Assembly (NCBI GenBank): GCA_947625845.1
Contig: CANQQB010000012.1
Coordinates: 1 to 42,498 of the forward strand
Reading direction: 5' to 3'
Source of the DNA: an uncultured Oscillospiraceae bacterium
GTDB lineage: Bacteria > Bacillota > Clostridia > Oscillospirales > Oscillospiraceae
DNA: 42,498 nucleotides
Shown piece after piece: positions 30,107 to 39,968 of this stretch (within the stretch, counting starts at the first letter, position 1; each line of letters starts with the position of its first letter). The notes beneath the pieces were generated by a model that did no database searches, was not told the origin of the DNA, and worked only from the letters and a program-made list of their open reading frames with translations. Position numbers and translations under genes: made by a program.

Positions 30107-31498
30107 TTGCATTTATTCAAGGCGGACGGACACGCCGCCACACGGGACCTTACCCAGGGCAATCCCTATACCCAGATGGTGGGCTTCGCCATGCCCATAT
30201 TCCTCAGCCAGGTATTCCAGCAGCTTTATAACACGGCGGACGCGCTCATCGTGGGGCGCTTTCTGGGGACAAACGGCCTGGCGGCCGTCACCAGCTCCGG
30301 CACGCTGATCTTCCTGATGACCAGCTTCTTCATGGGCACGGCTATGGGCGCGGGCGTGGTCATCTCCCGGTACTTCGGCGCCCAGGAGCGGCGGCAGGTG
30401 TCAAGGGCTATCCACACGATCATGGCCCTGGGCCTGGCCAGCGGCGTGGCGCTCACGCTCATCGGCGTGCTGTTCACGCCTCTGTTTTTGCGGTGGATGC
30501 AGACGGACCCGGAGGTGCTGCCGGACGCTGTCGAGTACTTCCGGTACTACTTCCTCGGCTCGCTGGCTCTGGTGATGTACAACGTCTGCCGCAGCGTCAT
30601 GAACGCGCTGGGGGACAGCAGACGGCCGCTGTATTACCTGATCTTCTCGTCGCTTTTGAATATCGCGCTGGACCTGCTGTTCATCGCGCTGTTCCACTGG
30701 GGCGTGTGGTCCGCGGCGGTGGCCACGGTGATCTCCCAGGCGGCCAGCGTGGCGCTGTGCATGGTCCATCTGCTGGATAAGCGCAGCGAGTATGCCGTCC
30801 AGTGGCGGCTCATACGCTTCCACAAGGGGATGCTGCTGCAAATATTGCACTACGGCCTGCCCGCCGGGGTGCAGAACTCCGTCATCGGCTTTGCCAACGT
30901 GATCGTCCAGTCCCAGATCAACTCCTTTGGCAAGCTGGCGATGGCGGCCTACGGCACCCACTCCAAGATCGAGGGCTTCGCCTTCCTGCCCATCACCAGC
31001 TTCAATATGGCCAGCACCACGTTTATCAGCCAGAACCTGGGCGCCAAACAGTACGACCGAGCCCGGCGCGGCGCGCGCTTTTCCATCCTGTCTGCCATGC
31101 TCCTGGCGGAGCTCATCGGCGTGGCGCACTATCTTTTGGCACCTCAGCTGGTGCGGATATTCGACGACACCCCCGGCGTGGTGGAATACGGCGTGCGTCA
31201 GGCGCGGACCGTGGCGCTGTTTTACTGCCTGCTGGCGTTCTCCCACTCGGTGGCGGCGGTATGCCGTGGCGCGGGCAAGGCGTTCGTGCCCATGTTCGTG
31301 ATGCTGTCCATCTGGTGCGTGGTGCGGATACTGTACATCATGCTTGTCATGCGCTTCAAGGGGGAGATCGGCTATATCTACTGGGCCTACCCGCTCACCT
31401 GGGCCATCAGCTCGGTCATCTATCTCATTTACTATCTGAAAGCGGACTGGATACACGGCTTCGAGACGGGCCGGGAGGCGGTCGGTAAGGCCCGGTAA
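30107..31498 (+). CDS. MATE-family efflux transporter
   Basis: 463 residues with about twelve membrane helices in the two-half MATE arrangement. The N-terminus DLTQGNPYTQMVGFAMPIFL and the blocks QQLYNTADALIVGRFLG and ALGDSRRPLYYLIFSSLLNI are typical. MATE proteins export cationic drugs or metabolites using a sodium or proton gradient; the substrate is unknown. I choose the TTG at 30107, three bases after GGCGGAG and 38 bases after the -10; the upstream extension to 30014 would overlap the promoter. Confidence 0.9.
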   Translation: MHLFKADGHAATRDLTQGNPYTQMVGFAMPIFLSQVFQQLYNTADALIVGRFLGTNGLAAVTSSGTLIFLMTSFFMGTAMGAGVVISRYFGAQERRQVSRAIHTIMALGLASGVALTLIGVLFTPLFLRWMQTDPEVLPDAVEYFRYYFLGSLALVMYNVCRSVMNALGDSRRPLYYLIFSSLLNIALDLLFIALFHWGVWSAAVATVISQAASVALCMVHLLDKRSEYAVQWRLIRFHKGMLLQILHYGLPAGVQNSVIGFANVIVQSQINSFGKLAMAAYGTHSKIEGFAFLPITSFNMASTTFISQNLGAKQYDRARRGARFSILSAMLLAELIGVAHYLLAPQLVRIFDDTPGVVEYGVRQARTVALFYCLLAFSHSVAAVCRGAGKAFVPMFVMLSIWCVVRILYIMLVMRFKGEIGYIYWAYPLTWAISSVIYLIYYLKADWIHGFETGREAVGKAR

Positions 31499-31522
31499 CG
31501 GTCCGGCGGCGTGCGGCGCGGC

Positions 31523-31551
31523 TTGACGTTGTACGGCGTTTGTTGTATACT
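31523..31551 (+). promoter_or_regulatory. Promoter of the surface-polysaccharide operon
   Basis: TTGACG (31523-31528), a 17-base spacer and TATACT (31546-31551), 55 bases before the first gene. No other strong promoter is seen up to rmlC. Confidence 0.85.
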
Positions 31552-31606
31552 GACTACGAATAAAAATGTGCGCATTAACAGCAAATTTCAACGCTGAGGT
31601 ATCACG

Positions 31607-32626
31607 ATGAAAGAGTTGAATGTCCTGTATTTGACGGATAACAATTACGCGGCGTTCGCCGGCGTGTCCATCGTGTCGATGTTTGAGAACAACAAACATA
31701 TCGACAAGCTGCATGTCTATGTCATCGACGACAGCATCGCGCAGGAGAATAAGGACAAGATGCTGGCGGTGGCCGAAAAATACGGCCATGAGATCATCTT
31801 CCTGGACCTGACCGAGGGCATCCGGACGCTGGAGCGGATGGGTATCCCCAAGTACCGCGGATCCTATACTACATACCTGAAGCTGTTCACCTTCAACCTG
31901 CTGCCGGACAGCGTGAAGCGCATCTTTTTCATCGACAGCGACTCGGTGGTGGTGGACGACCTGAGCGAGATGATCGACATCGACATGCAAGGCTGCATGA
32001 TCGGCGCCGTGCGGGACGGCATCTCCCAACCGTACAAGGTGGCGCTGGGCTACGATCCCGACGACAGTTGGTTCAACATGGGCGTCATGCTGGTGGACGT
32101 GGACGCGTGGAAGGCCGGTCACGCGCAGGAGAAGATCATTGCCCAGCTGCAAAAGCGCAAGGGCTATATCGCCGTGGACCAGGACCTTTTGAACATCACA
32201 CAGCATGGCAACATCATGACGCTGCATCCGCGCTATAACGCCACACCCCACCACTATGTCTACAAGGAGACGGCGTTCCGAAGGGCCTTCCCCCAGGGCG
32301 GGTTTTATGACCTGCAGACCATGAAAGAGGCCCAGGAGCGGCCGGTCATCCGGCACTTCGAGCGCTTTGTGGGCCAGTCTCCCTGGCACAAAAACAGCGT
32401 CCATCCCTACACGGCGCTGTTTGACAAGTATCTGGCGCTGTCCCCCTGGCGGGACTATGAAAAGCAGGAGGCCAGGCTGACTGGTACGCTGAAAATCGAG
32501 AATATGCTCTATCGGGTGCTGCCGAAGAATTTGTTCGTGTATATTTACGCCGTCGGGTTCAAGCATTATCTTCTCACGACCAACGAGACGCTCCAAAAGT
32601 CTGAGTCTATCTCCAATATATCCTGA
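31607..32626 (+). CDS. Family 8 glycosyltransferase
   Basis: 339 residues. LNVLYLTDNNYAAFAGVSIV opens the GT8 Rossmann-like fold, FIDSDSVV (about 104-111) is the DxD metal/nucleotide-sugar site, and SWFNMGVMLVDVDAWK with DQDLLN are acceptor-side blocks; HFERFVGQSPW corresponds to the conserved late H-x-x-G-x-x-K/PW region. It is retaining and uses UDP-sugars such as UDP-glucose or UDP-galactose in this family. The C-terminus (VLPKNLFVYIYAVGFKHYLL) is amphipathic and may touch the membrane. It is the first gene of the polysaccharide operon. Confidence 0.9.
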   Translation: MKELNVLYLTDNNYAAFAGVSIVSMFENNKHIDKLHVYVIDDSIAQENKDKMLAVAEKYGHEIIFLDLTEGIRTLERMGIPKYRGSYTTYLKLFTFNLLPDSVKRIFFIDSDSVVVDDLSEMIDIDMQGCMIGAVRDGISQPYKVALGYDPDDSWFNMGVMLVDVDAWKAGHAQEKIIAQLQKRKGYIAVDQDLLNITQHGNIMTLHPRYNATPHHYVYKETAFRRAFPQGGFYDLQTMKEAQERPVIRHFERFVGQSPWHKNSVHPYTALFDKYLALSPWRDYEKQEARLTGTLKIENMLYRVLPKNLFVYIYAVGFKHYLLTTNETLQKSESISNIS

Positions 32627-32694
32627 CGGGGAGGGGCGGCTGCCCGCGGATCACAAAAAGATGTCCCGTTCCATTTGACATGAGGAGTATGATC

Positions 32695-34782
32695 ATGAAA
32701 AAAACAGCTGGGCTTACCGGAAAAACCTTCTATATACTTTCTGTCGGCGTGTTTTTCGTTGCGCTGCTGGCCGGGAACATAGCGTTCCGCATGGTGTGGC
32801 TGTCGAGGGTGTCCAATGTCCTGGCGTGCCTCTGCTTTGTGTTGATGCTGCTGGGCGGCATTTTCTCCCTGCGGGAAAAGGTGTACGCCTATCCCTGGTT
32901 CTATGTGGGCTTCTTTTTTGTGGCGGCGCTGTTCTGGGACTTGAGCTATATCAAATGCACGGTCCAGCTCAATTCCCACGAACAGGTCAACGCCTGGTCC
33001 GGCCTTGTTGCCCTGAATGTCTCGCTGGTGATATGGCTCGCCAACGCGCTGCGGGGCCGGAGCGGGAAACGCGCGGCGCGGGGCGTCTGGCGGCGGTATA
33101 TGCCCCTGTGGGTCATTTGCGCGGCGTTCGTGCTGCTGTTCCTGCTCAATCACCGGGTGTGGTTCCTGGTCGATTCCAAGACCTATGCCTCCGATATCGC
33201 GGTGAGAGCCGGAACGTGGAATTTCCGCTTCACGGACTTGCAGCCCCTGCAGCCGGCGGGCCATCTCTGCCAGGCCTATTCCATACCCCTGATGATCGGC
33301 GAGTTTTTGGCGCCTGGCTTCGGCGTTGGACAGCGGGTCGTCAGCTGCCTGCTGTCCATTGCGGCCATCATCGCTTTTTACTTTGTCGCAGAGAAAATCT
33401 GGGGCAGGGAAAAGCGCCTGCGCTGCGCGCTTTTGACGGTGATATTCGCGTTTGCGCCGCTGTTTTATGGCATCTCCCATCTGATCAGCACGGACTTTCC
33501 GCTGCTGGTCTATTTCACGCTGCTGCTGGCGGCGGCGTTTTATGACATCAAATTCCTCAAATTCATTTCGATCCTGGCCGTTTGCTACAGCAAGGAAAAC
33601 GGCGTTTTTGTGCTGGCGGGCTTTTACCTGGGCGAGGTGATCGCCAGCTTCCTCAAGGAACATAAAAAGACGGTTCGCGGATTTTTCCGGGAGCTGTTTC
33701 GCGTCAAACGGATGGCTATGTACAGCGGCGCGATCCTGTATGCGCTGATCCTGTTTTTCGGCAACGGCGGATGGGCAACGCGCCTGAAAGCGTTCCTTGC
33801 CCCCGCTACCGGCGCCGCGGCGCAGGAGAATATATACGTCTGGTGGCACTATCCGGTATACAAGATTTTTGAATATTTCTTTATGAACTTCTACTGGCTG
33901 ATGTGGCCGCTGCTGCTCATCGCACTGGTGACGGCCGTGGTCCATTGCCGGCGGGAGGGAATATCCTTCTGTCGGTATTTGGGAGAGCGTTTCGCGCCAC
34001 GATGGGACTACTATATCCCCATCGTGCTGGCGTATGCGGCGTTTTGCGTCGTGGGGATCGCGTATCTGACCTATATCCATTACCGATACATCCAGCTGGG
34101 CCACCTGTTTTATGTGCTGTGCCTGGGTATCATTATGGATATGTTCCCAAAGGTCACGGTGAAGAAGGAACTGCTCCTGGTCCCGGTGGCTGTGCTGCTG
34201 ACGGCGGAGTCCTTTGTGCTGTTCGATCCGGTGACGTATCTGTTCTTCAACAAATTTGACGCGGGGAACGGAAAGCTGATCACCACCAGCGAGTACTGGT
34301 ATCTTGTCTCGGATGAGAGTACAGGCGCCGGGTACTATTGGGAGGCGGACGCGGCCACCATGGGCATGCACTACCTGGCGGACGGGACCGAGTATAACCG
34401 GGAGATGATCGGCCTGCAGAAGGTGCTGGAAAGGGCACTGGAAAAAATAGGATGCTCCGACGATACGCTGCTGGTGCTGGATATGTTCGCCGGCTGGCCG
34501 GAATATACCTGCGATCAGCTGTTCGGGGTCATGGACGCGACGGGCTGGTATTGGGACCCGGACGAGAATACGGTCGTCCGGTATGAGACGGACTGCCCCA
34601 TGTGCCTGGCGTTTGACAGCGACGACCTGACGCCACTCATGAGACAGTATGCGCATGTGTATTATCTTGACGTGCCCTTCAACCCGTACCATGAAAACGA
34701 CGTTTTGCAGAGATTCCCCGCGAAGGACAGCTTTTCCGAAAGCTTCATGCGCTGGAAGATCGACGTGTACCGGCTGAAGTGA
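32695..34782 (+). CDS. Polytopic membrane protein, probable GT-C-type glycosyltransferase
   Basis: 695 residues from ATG 32695, seven bases after GAGGAG; the ATG at 32680 is 15 bases upstream and lacks a site. About 11-12 hydrophobic segments fill residues 10-510, followed by a soluble C-terminal part of about 180 residues. An acidic external motif after an early helix (LVDSKTYASDIAVRAGTW) fits GT-C enzymes such as ArnT/PMT-like transferases, which use lipid-linked sugars. The C-terminal region (VLDMFAGWPEYTCDQLFGVM) is not recognised. Context with a flippase and dTDP-rhamnose genes supports glycan assembly. Confidence 0.7.
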   Translation: MKKTAGLTGKTFYILSVGVFFVALLAGNIAFRMVWLSRVSNVLACLCFVLMLLGGIFSLREKVYAYPWFYVGFFFVAALFWDLSYIKCTVQLNSHEQVNAWSGLVALNVSLVIWLANALRGRSGKRAARGVWRRYMPLWVICAAFVLLFLLNHRVWFLVDSKTYASDIAVRAGTWNFRFTDLQPLQPAGHLCQAYSIPLMIGEFLAPGFGVGQRVVSCLLSIAAIIAFYFVAEKIWGREKRLRCALLTVIFAFAPLFYGISHLISTDFPLLVYFTLLLAAAFYDIKFLKFISILAVCYSKENGVFVLAGFYLGEVIASFLKEHKKTVRGFFRELFRVKRMAMYSGAILYALILFFGNGGWATRLKAFLAPATGAAAQENIYVWWHYPVYKIFEYFFMNFYWLMWPLLLIALVTAVVHCRREGISFCRYLGERFAPRWDYYIPIVLAYAAFCVVGIAYLTYIHYRYIQLGHLFYVLCLGIIMDMFPKVTVKKELLLVPVAVLLTAESFVLFDPVTYLFFNKFDAGNGKLITTSEYWYLVSDESTGAGYYWEADAATMGMHYLADGTEYNREMIGLQKVLERALEKIGCSDDTLLVLDMFAGWPEYTCDQLFGVMDATGWYWDPDENTVVRYETDCPMCLAFDSDDLTPLMRQYAHVYYLDVPFNPYHENDVLQRFPAKDSFSESFMRWKIDVYRLK

Positions 34783-34795
34783 TCGAGGTGGCGCG

Positions 34796-36049
34796 GTGAC
34801 GAAACGAAGAGACCTTTGGAATACGATCCTGAATATCTACTCAGGCGGCGTCAACAGTATCCTGTCTGTCGTCTGGGTGGGTATCATCACCCGCGTTCTG
34901 GGCGTGGAAGAGGCCGGTGTTTTCACCATCGCCTATTCCACGGCCAGCCTTTTGCTGATCGCCGGCCACTGGTCGATGCGGAACTTCCAGGTCTCCGATT
35001 TCACCGGTAAATATAACTGGAACGAATATAAGCTGTCCCGGGTCGTGACCACGGTGCTGATGCTGGTCATCGGGGCCGGGTTCTGCCTGTGGATGGGCAT
35101 GACCGGGTCTTATACGGCGCACAAGGCGACCGTGGTGTCCGGTGTGACGGCGCTCAAGGCGCTGGACGCCGTGGAGGACGTGTACCACGGCAAATACCAG
35201 CGGGACGGGAAGCTGTATCTGGCCGGGTTTTATATGGGGACCCGGCTTTTGGTCCAGCTGGTGGTGCTGTCGGCGCTGTTGTTCGTGACAAAGGACCTGA
35301 GCCTTTCCGTGCTGATAACGGTGGCGGTGGGAGCGGCGGTCCTGGCGGTATTTCTGGCGCTGGGCAACCGGCAGATCGACTTTGAACGGACCTCGGCCAG
35401 AAAGGGCTATGTGCGCCGCCTGCTGGCGGACAGCGCCCCCCTTTTCCTCACCAACTTCCTCGGCTTCTTTCTGATCAACATGTCCAAATACGTGATAGAT
35501 TGGAAGCTGAACGACACCGCTCAGGCGTACTACGGCTATATCTCCATGCCGGTGTTCGCCATGTATCTGTTCTCTAACTTTATTTACGCACCCTTTGTCC
35601 CCAGCCTGTCGGACAAGGTCGCGGACAAAAAATACGCCGGGTTCATCCGGCAGGCGCTTCGCCTTGGCGGCATGATCGGAGCCGTGGCCGTGGTGGTGAT
35701 GGCTGGCGGTGCGTGGCTGGGCATACCGGCGCTGGAACTCGTCTACGGCGTGGAGCTGGGACAATATAAGACGCAGTTTCTCATCATTCTGCTGGGGAGC
35801 GTGTTTTATGCGTTCGCCAATTACTTCCTGGTGCTGCTGACCATCCTGCGCAGACAGGGGCTGTGCATGATCTCCACGGCCGTGACCCTGGCGGCCTCGG
35901 CGCTTTTCTCGGTGGCGATGATCGGGAAACTGCGGATAGCCGGCGCGGCCTATTCCTACGGACTGAGCATGTTCGTGCTGTTCGTCATCTATTTGCTGCT
36001 GGTCGTGTTTTTCGTGGGACGCCAGCGGCGGGACGCCGGCGCGGACTGA
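34796..36049 (+). CDS. Wzx-like polysaccharide flippase (MOP superfamily)
   Basis: 417 residues with about twelve membrane helices. The N-terminus ([20 protein letters not shown], then [20 protein letters not shown]) is the usual first-helix pattern of oligosaccharide flippases, and [20 protein letters not shown] with APFVPSLSD are later blocks. It should move a lipid-linked oligosaccharide across the membrane. Start is GTG 34796 behind GAGGTGG. It lies 13 bases after the GT-C-like gene and 22 bases before rmlA. Confidence 0.88.
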   Translation: MTKRRDLWNTILNIYSGGVNSILSVVWVGIITRVLGVEEAGVFTIAYSTASLLLIAGHWSMRNFQVSDFTGKYNWNEYKLSRVVTTVLMLVIGAGFCLWMGMTGSYTAHKATVVSGVTALKALDAVEDVYHGKYQRDGKLYLAGFYMGTRLLVQLVVLSALLFVTKDLSLSVLITVAVGAAVLAVFLALGNRQIDFERTSARKGYVRRLLADSAPLFLTNFLGFFLINMSKYVIDWKLNDTAQAYYGYISMPVFAMYLFSNFIYAPFVPSLSDKVADKKYAGFIRQALRLGGMIGAVAVVVMAGGAWLGIPALELVYGVELGQYKTQFLIILLGSVFYAFANYFLVLLTILRRQGLCMISTAVTLAASALFSVAMIGKLRIAGAAYSYGLSMFVLFVIYLLLVVFFVGRQRRDAGAD

Positions 36050-36071
36050 ATCCACAGCGGAGGACGAAACG

Positions 36072-36968
36072 ATGAAAGGTATCATACTGGCAGGCGGCTC
36101 CGGGACGCGGCTTTATCCGCTGACCACCGTCACATCCAAGCAGCTTCTTCCCGTGTACGACAAGCCCATGATCTATTACCCCCTGTCCGTGCTGATGCAG
36201 GCGGACATCCGGGACATTTTGATCATCTCCACGCCTCAGGACACGCCCCGTTTTGAAGAGCTGCTGGGGGACGGGAGCCGGTTCGGCGTGCGTCTCAGCT
36301 ATGCGGTGCAGCCGTCGCCGGACGGGTTGGCTCAGGCGTTTTTGATCGGCGCGGATTTCATCGGCGGCGACGCGGTGGCCATGGTCCTGGGGGACAATAT
36401 CTTTGCCGGCAACGGCCTGACCCACAAGCTCCAGTGCGCCGTGCGCAACGCGGAGCAGGGCAGAGGCGCCACCGTGTTCGGCTACTACGTCAACGACCCG
36501 GAGCGGTTCGGCATCGTGGAGTTTGACGAGCACGGCCACGCCGTGTCCATTGAGGAAAAGCCCCAAAAGCCCAAGAGCAATTACTGCGTGACGGGGCTGT
36601 ATTTCTACGATGAACATGTGGTAGAATACGCCCGGAGCCTGACGCCATCCCCCCGCGGGGAGCTGGAGATCACGGATTTGAACCGGATCTATCTGGAAGC
36701 GGGGATGCTGAATGTGGAGCTGCTGGGCCAGGGCTTCACCTGGCTGGACACCGGCACCCATGAGAGCCTCATGGACGCGTCCAGCTTCGTGCGCACGGTG
36801 GAGACTCACCAGCACCGGAAGATCGGCTGCCTGGAGGAGATCGCCTATTTGAAGGGCTGGATATCCAGAGAGGACGTGCAAACGGTGGCGGACAAGCTGA
36901 AGAAGAATCAATACGGCCAGTATTTGCAGGACGTGCTGGACAGCAAATACATCGACATCATCCGCTGA
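36072..36968 (+). CDS. rmlA: Glucose-1-phosphate thymidylyltransferase
   Basis: 298 residues, the RmlA1 length. [11 protein letters not shown] (8-18) is the nucleotide-binding loop, followed by [35 protein letters not shown]-type substrate loop and VLGDNIF with the metal-binding Asp. It makes dTDP-glucose from dTTP and glucose-1-phosphate and is the first dTDP-rhamnose enzyme in this operon. AGCGGAGGACG precedes the ATG. Confidence 0.96.
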   Translation: MKGIILAGGSGTRLYPLTTVTSKQLLPVYDKPMIYYPLSVLMQADIRDILIISTPQDTPRFEELLGDGSRFGVRLSYAVQPSPDGLAQAFLIGADFIGGDAVAMVLGDNIFAGNGLTHKLQCAVRNAEQGRGATVFGYYVNDPERFGIVEFDEHGHAVSIEEKPQKPKSNYCVTGLYFYDEHVVEYARSLTPSPRGELEITDLNRIYLEAGMLNVELLGQGFTWLDTGTHESLMDASSFVRTVETHQHRKIGCLEEIAYLKGWISREDVQTVADKLKKNQYGQYLQDVLDSKYIDIIR

Positions 36969-36990
36969 CGAGGCAGAAAGGAAAGACACA

Positions 36991-38010
36991 ATGAAGATGA
37001 TCGTGACCGGCGGCGCCGGATTCATCGGGAGCAACTTTATTTTCTACATGCGTGAGCATCACCCGGAATATGAGCTCGTCTGCGTGGACAAGCTGACCTA
37101 TGCCGGCAATATGGAGACTCTGGCCCCCATCATGGGCCAGCCCCATTTCCAGTTCGTGCGCGCCGATATCGCGGACCGGGAGGCCATGTACCAGCTCTTC
37201 GAGGCGGAAAAGCCCGACGTGGTGGTGAACTTTGCCGCGGAGAGCCACGTGGACCGGTCCATCGAGGACCCGGCCGTCTTTTTGCAGACCAACATCATGG
37301 GCACCCAGGTGCTGCTGGACGCCAGCCGGAAGTACGGCGTGCAGCGCTATCACCAGGTGTCCACGGACGAGGTATACGGCGACCTGCCCCTGGACAGGCC
37401 GGACCTGTTCTTCACGGAGAAGACGCCTCTGCACGCCTCCAGTCCCTATTCGGCCTCCAAGGCCGGTGCGGACCTGCTGTGCGGGGCCTATCAGCGCACC
37501 TATGACATGCCCATCACCATCAGCCGCTGCTCCAACAACTACGGGCCCTATCAGTTCCCGGAAAAGCTCATACCCCTCATGATCGCCAACGCTCTGGACG
37601 GCAAGCCTCTGCCCGTGTACGGCGAGGGACTGAACGTGCGGGACTGGCTGTACGTGGAGGACCACTGTGCGGCCATCGATCTGATCCTGGAAAAAGGCAC
37701 GGTGGGCCAGGTGTACAACATCGGCGGCCACAACGAAAAGCACAACATCGACATCGTGAAGACGGTGCTGCATATTCTGGACAGGCCGGAAAGCCTTATC
37801 ACCCACGTGACGGACAGGAAGGGCCACGACCGGCGCTACGCCATCGACCCCACGTTCATCCACGACCAGCTTGGCTGGCTGCCCCAGACCAGATTCGAGG
37901 ACGGCATCCAGAAGACCGTGCGCTGGTATCTGGACAACAAGCCCTGGTGGGAGAAGATCGTCAGCGGCGAGTACCGGGACTATTACGAGCGCATGTACGC
38001 GCACCGTTGA
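36991..38010 (+). CDS. rmlB: dTDP-glucose 4,6-dehydratase
   Basis: 339 residues of the extended short-chain dehydrogenase family. TGGAGFIG (6-13) binds NAD; VSTDEVYGDL carries the catalytic Thr-Asp-Glu set; YSASK (153-157) supplies Tyr153 and Lys157. NNYGPYQFPEKLIPLMI and YGEGLNVRDWLYVEDHC are RmlB-specific. It converts dTDP-glucose to dTDP-4-keto-6-deoxyglucose. It lies 22 bases after rmlA behind AGAAAGGAAAG. Confidence 0.97.
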   Translation: MKMIVTGGAGFIGSNFIFYMREHHPEYELVCVDKLTYAGNMETLAPIMGQPHFQFVRADIADREAMYQLFEAEKPDVVVNFAAESHVDRSIEDPAVFLQTNIMGTQVLLDASRKYGVQRYHQVSTDEVYGDLPLDRPDLFFTEKTPLHASSPYSASKAGADLLCGAYQRTYDMPITISRCSNNYGPYQFPEKLIPLMIANALDGKPLPVYGEGLNVRDWLYVEDHCAAIDLILEKGTVGQVYNIGGHNEKHNIDIVKTVLHILDRPESLITHVTDRKGHDRRYAIDPTFIHDQLGWLPQTRFEDGIQKTVRWYLDNKPWWEKIVSGEYRDYYERMYAHR

Positions 38011-38019
38011 GGTGAGACG

Positions 38020-38934
38020 ATGAAGGTACTGGTCACAGGCGCGGCGGGGCAGCTTGGCCACGACGTGCTGAACGAGCTTATCCGGCGCGGCCATGAGGCC
38101 GTCGGGACCATCACCACGCCGACGTATAACGGCGTTTTGGACGGCTCGCCTGCCCAGAGCGTGCCCTATGTCCAGCTTGACATCACCGACGAGGCGGCGG
38201 TGATGCGGGTGCTGGCCGAGGTAAATCCGGACGCGGTCGTCCACTGTGCGGCCTGGACGGCGGTTGACCTGGCGGAGGACGAGGACAAGCGGGACAAGGT
38301 CTTCGCCGTCAATGCCCAGGGCACCGCCAATATCGCACAGGCGTGCAAGGGCCTGGACTGCAAAATGATCTACATCAGCACGGACTATGTGTTCAACGGC
38401 CAGGGCACCGAGCCCTGGCAGCCGGACTGCAAGGACTTCGGTCCCCTGAGCGTATACGGCCGGTCCAAGCTGGACGGCGAGCTGGCCGTGGCGGGCACGC
38501 TGGAGAAGTACTTTATCGTGCGTATCGCATGGGTGTTCGGCCTGGCCGGCAAGAACTTTGTCAAGACCATGCTGAACGTAGGCCGGACACACGATACCGT
38601 GCGGGTGGTGAACGACCAGATCGGCACGCCTACGTATACGTTCGACCTGGCAAGGCTGCTGGCGGATATGCTGGAGAGCGAGAAGTACGGCTTTTACCAC
38701 GCCACCAACGAGGGTGGGTACATCTCCTGGTACGACTTCACCTGCGAGATATACCGCCAGGCGGGGCTGGCGACGCGGGTCATCCCCGTGACCACGGCGG
38801 AGTACGGCCTTTCCAAGGCTGCGCGGCCATTCAACAGCCGCCTGGACAAGAGCAAGCTGCGGCAAATGGGTTTTGAGCCGCTGCCTGCGTGGCAGAACGC
38901 GCTGGGGCGCTATTTAAAAGAGATCGGAGAGTAA
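38020..38934 (+). CDS. rmlD: dTDP-4-dehydrorhamnose reductase
   Basis: 304 residues. TGAAGQLG (6-13) is the dinucleotide-binding loop, CAAWTAVDLAEDE and STDYVFNGQG are RmlD blocks, and YGRSKLDGE holds the catalytic Tyr and Lys. It performs the last step, reducing dTDP-4-keto-L-rhamnose with NAD(P)H. The gene precedes rmlC, so the order is A-B-D-C. Ribosome site GAGGTGAG, nine bases after rmlB. Confidence 0.95.
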   Translation: MKVLVTGAAGQLGHDVLNELIRRGHEAVGTITTPTYNGVLDGSPAQSVPYVQLDITDEAAVMRVLAEVNPDAVVHCAAWTAVDLAEDEDKRDKVFAVNAQGTANIAQACKGLDCKMIYISTDYVFNGQGTEPWQPDCKDFGPLSVYGRSKLDGELAVAGTLEKYFIVRIAWVFGLAGKNFVKTMLNVGRTHDTVRVVNDQIGTPTYTFDLARLLADMLESEKYGFYHATNEGGYISWYDFTCEIYRQAGLATRVIPVTTAEYGLSKAARPFNSRLDKSKLRQMGFEPLPAWQNALGRYLKEIGE

Positions 38935-38940
38935 AGAGCT

Positions 38941-39546
38941 ATGGGACAGATCAAGGTGACGAAGACGCCTATCGAGGGGCTTTATGTGATCGAGCCGACG
39001 GTGCACGGCGACGAGCGGGGCTATTTCGTGGAGACCTATAACCAGCGGGACATGCATGAGGCCGGGCTGGACATGGTGTTCGTCCAGGACAACCAGAGCA
39101 TGTCCAAAAAGGGCGTGCTGCGGGGCCTGCACTTCCAGAAGCAGTATCCCCAGGGCAAGCTGGTGCGTGCCATCCGCGGCGCGGTGTTCGACGTGGCGGT
39201 GGACCTGCGGCCGGGCAGCGATACCTATGGCCAGTGGTTCGGCGTGGAGCTTACCGAGGAAAATTGCAAGCAGTTTTACGTCTCTCCGGGCTTTGCCCAC
39301 GGGTATCTGGTGCTGAGCGACGTGGCGGAGTTTTGCTATAAGGTCACGGACTTTTATCATCCCGGCGACGAGGGCGGTCTGGCTTGGAACGACCCCGCCG
39401 TGGGGATAAAATGGCCTCAGGTGCAGGGGGACTATCCCGGCAGCGGCAGCGCCGCGGGGTATCATCTCGCGGACGGCACGGGCCTGACCCTGAACGAGCG
39501 GGACCAGAACTTCCCCACGCTGGAACAGTTGGCCTCCGGACGCTGA
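38941..39546 (+). CDS. rmlC: dTDP-4-dehydrorhamnose 3,5-epimerase
   Basis: 201 residues of the cupin-like RmlC family. VHGDERGYFVETYNQ, VQDNQSMSKKGVLRGLHFQK (with catalytic His) and VSPGFAHGYLVLSD are diagnostic. It epimerises C3 and C5 of dTDP-4-keto-6-deoxyglucose. The gene lies six bases after rmlD. Its stop is in the loop of a 9-bp hairpin, so the operon appears to end here. Confidence 0.95.
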   Translation: MGQIKVTKTPIEGLYVIEPTVHGDERGYFVETYNQRDMHEAGLDMVFVQDNQSMSKKGVLRGLHFQKQYPQGKLVRAIRGAVFDVAVDLRPGSDTYGQWFGVELTEENCKQFYVSPGFAHGYLVLSDVAEFCYKVTDFYHPGDEGGLAWNDPAVGIKWPQVQGDYPGSGSAAGYHLADGTGLTLNERDQNFPTLEQLASGR

Positions 39547-39556
39547 GCCGGAGGCC
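39531..39556 (+). terminator. Hairpin across the rmlC stop codon
   Basis: GGCCTCCGG (39531-39539) pairs with CCGGAGGCC (39548-39556); the TGA stop is in the 8-base loop. A TTTTTTT run follows about 25 bases downstream. Confidence 0.6.
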
Positions 39557-39599
39557 GGACGCGCCGGCGTAAATCTACAGGTTTTTTTCACAAGAGGAC

Positions 39600-39627
39600 T
39601 TTACAAATCCGGAAATTGTGTTATAAT
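39600..39627 (+). promoter_or_regulatory. Promoter of tRNA-Ala
   Basis: TTTACA (39600-39605), a 16-base spacer and TATAAT (39622-39627), 17 bases before the tRNA. Confidence 0.7.
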
Positions 39628-39644
39628 ACCCTAGCGACGGATTT

Positions 39645-39720
39645 GGGGGCGTAGCTCAGCTGGGAGAGCGTTCGGTTCGCATCCGAGAGGTCGAGGGTTC
39701 GAATCCCTTCGTCTCCACCA
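39645..39720 (+). tRNA. tRNA-Ala (anticodon CGC)
   Basis: Acceptor GGGGGCG/CGTCTCC with the G3-U70 wobble that marks tRNA-Ala, discriminator A and encoded CCA (39718-39720). Anticodon loop TTCGCAT gives CGC, reading GCG. D-arm GTAGCTCAGCTGGGAGAGC and T-arm GGTTCGAATCC are regular. Confidence 0.95.
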
Positions 39721-39821
39721 AAGATTCTTTATACGAACACCGGGGCGGTCATAAAAGTGACTGCCTCGGGGTTCGTGCTTTGTTGCCCTATCTGCATCCC
39801 TAGAGGGTGCCAAAAATGACG

Positions 39822-39859
39822 AAAAGCCACCATACGGCGGTTGCCGTGTGGTGGCTTTT
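39822..39859. terminator. Bidirectional hairpin terminator
   Basis: GCCACCATACGGC (39826-39838) pairs with GCCGTGTGGTGGC (39843-39855) with one wobble, flanked by AAAA and TTTT. Confidence 0.75.
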
Positions 39860-39935
39860 GCTGTCTATTACCAGAATTGTGATAATCTGACCAGAATTGA
39901 AATACTGTGACAAAATGCGGGAAAAACTTCAAACT

Positions 39936-39956
39936 TACGTTACATTATGACGTAAA
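39936..39956 (+). promoter_or_regulatory. Operator candidate before the XRE regulator
   Basis: Inverted repeat TTACGT/ACGTAA with a 9-base spacer, ending 12 bases before the ATG of the XRE gene. Autoregulation is likely for such proteins. Confidence 0.4.
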
Positions 39957-39968
39957 GGAGAATGCGGC

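Noticed and set aside
30401-32596. Other long antisense frames (also 19733-21274, 32566-34692, 36958-38865)
   Set aside because: All lie opposite well-supported genes and show the composition expected of the complementary strand of GC-rich coding sequence.
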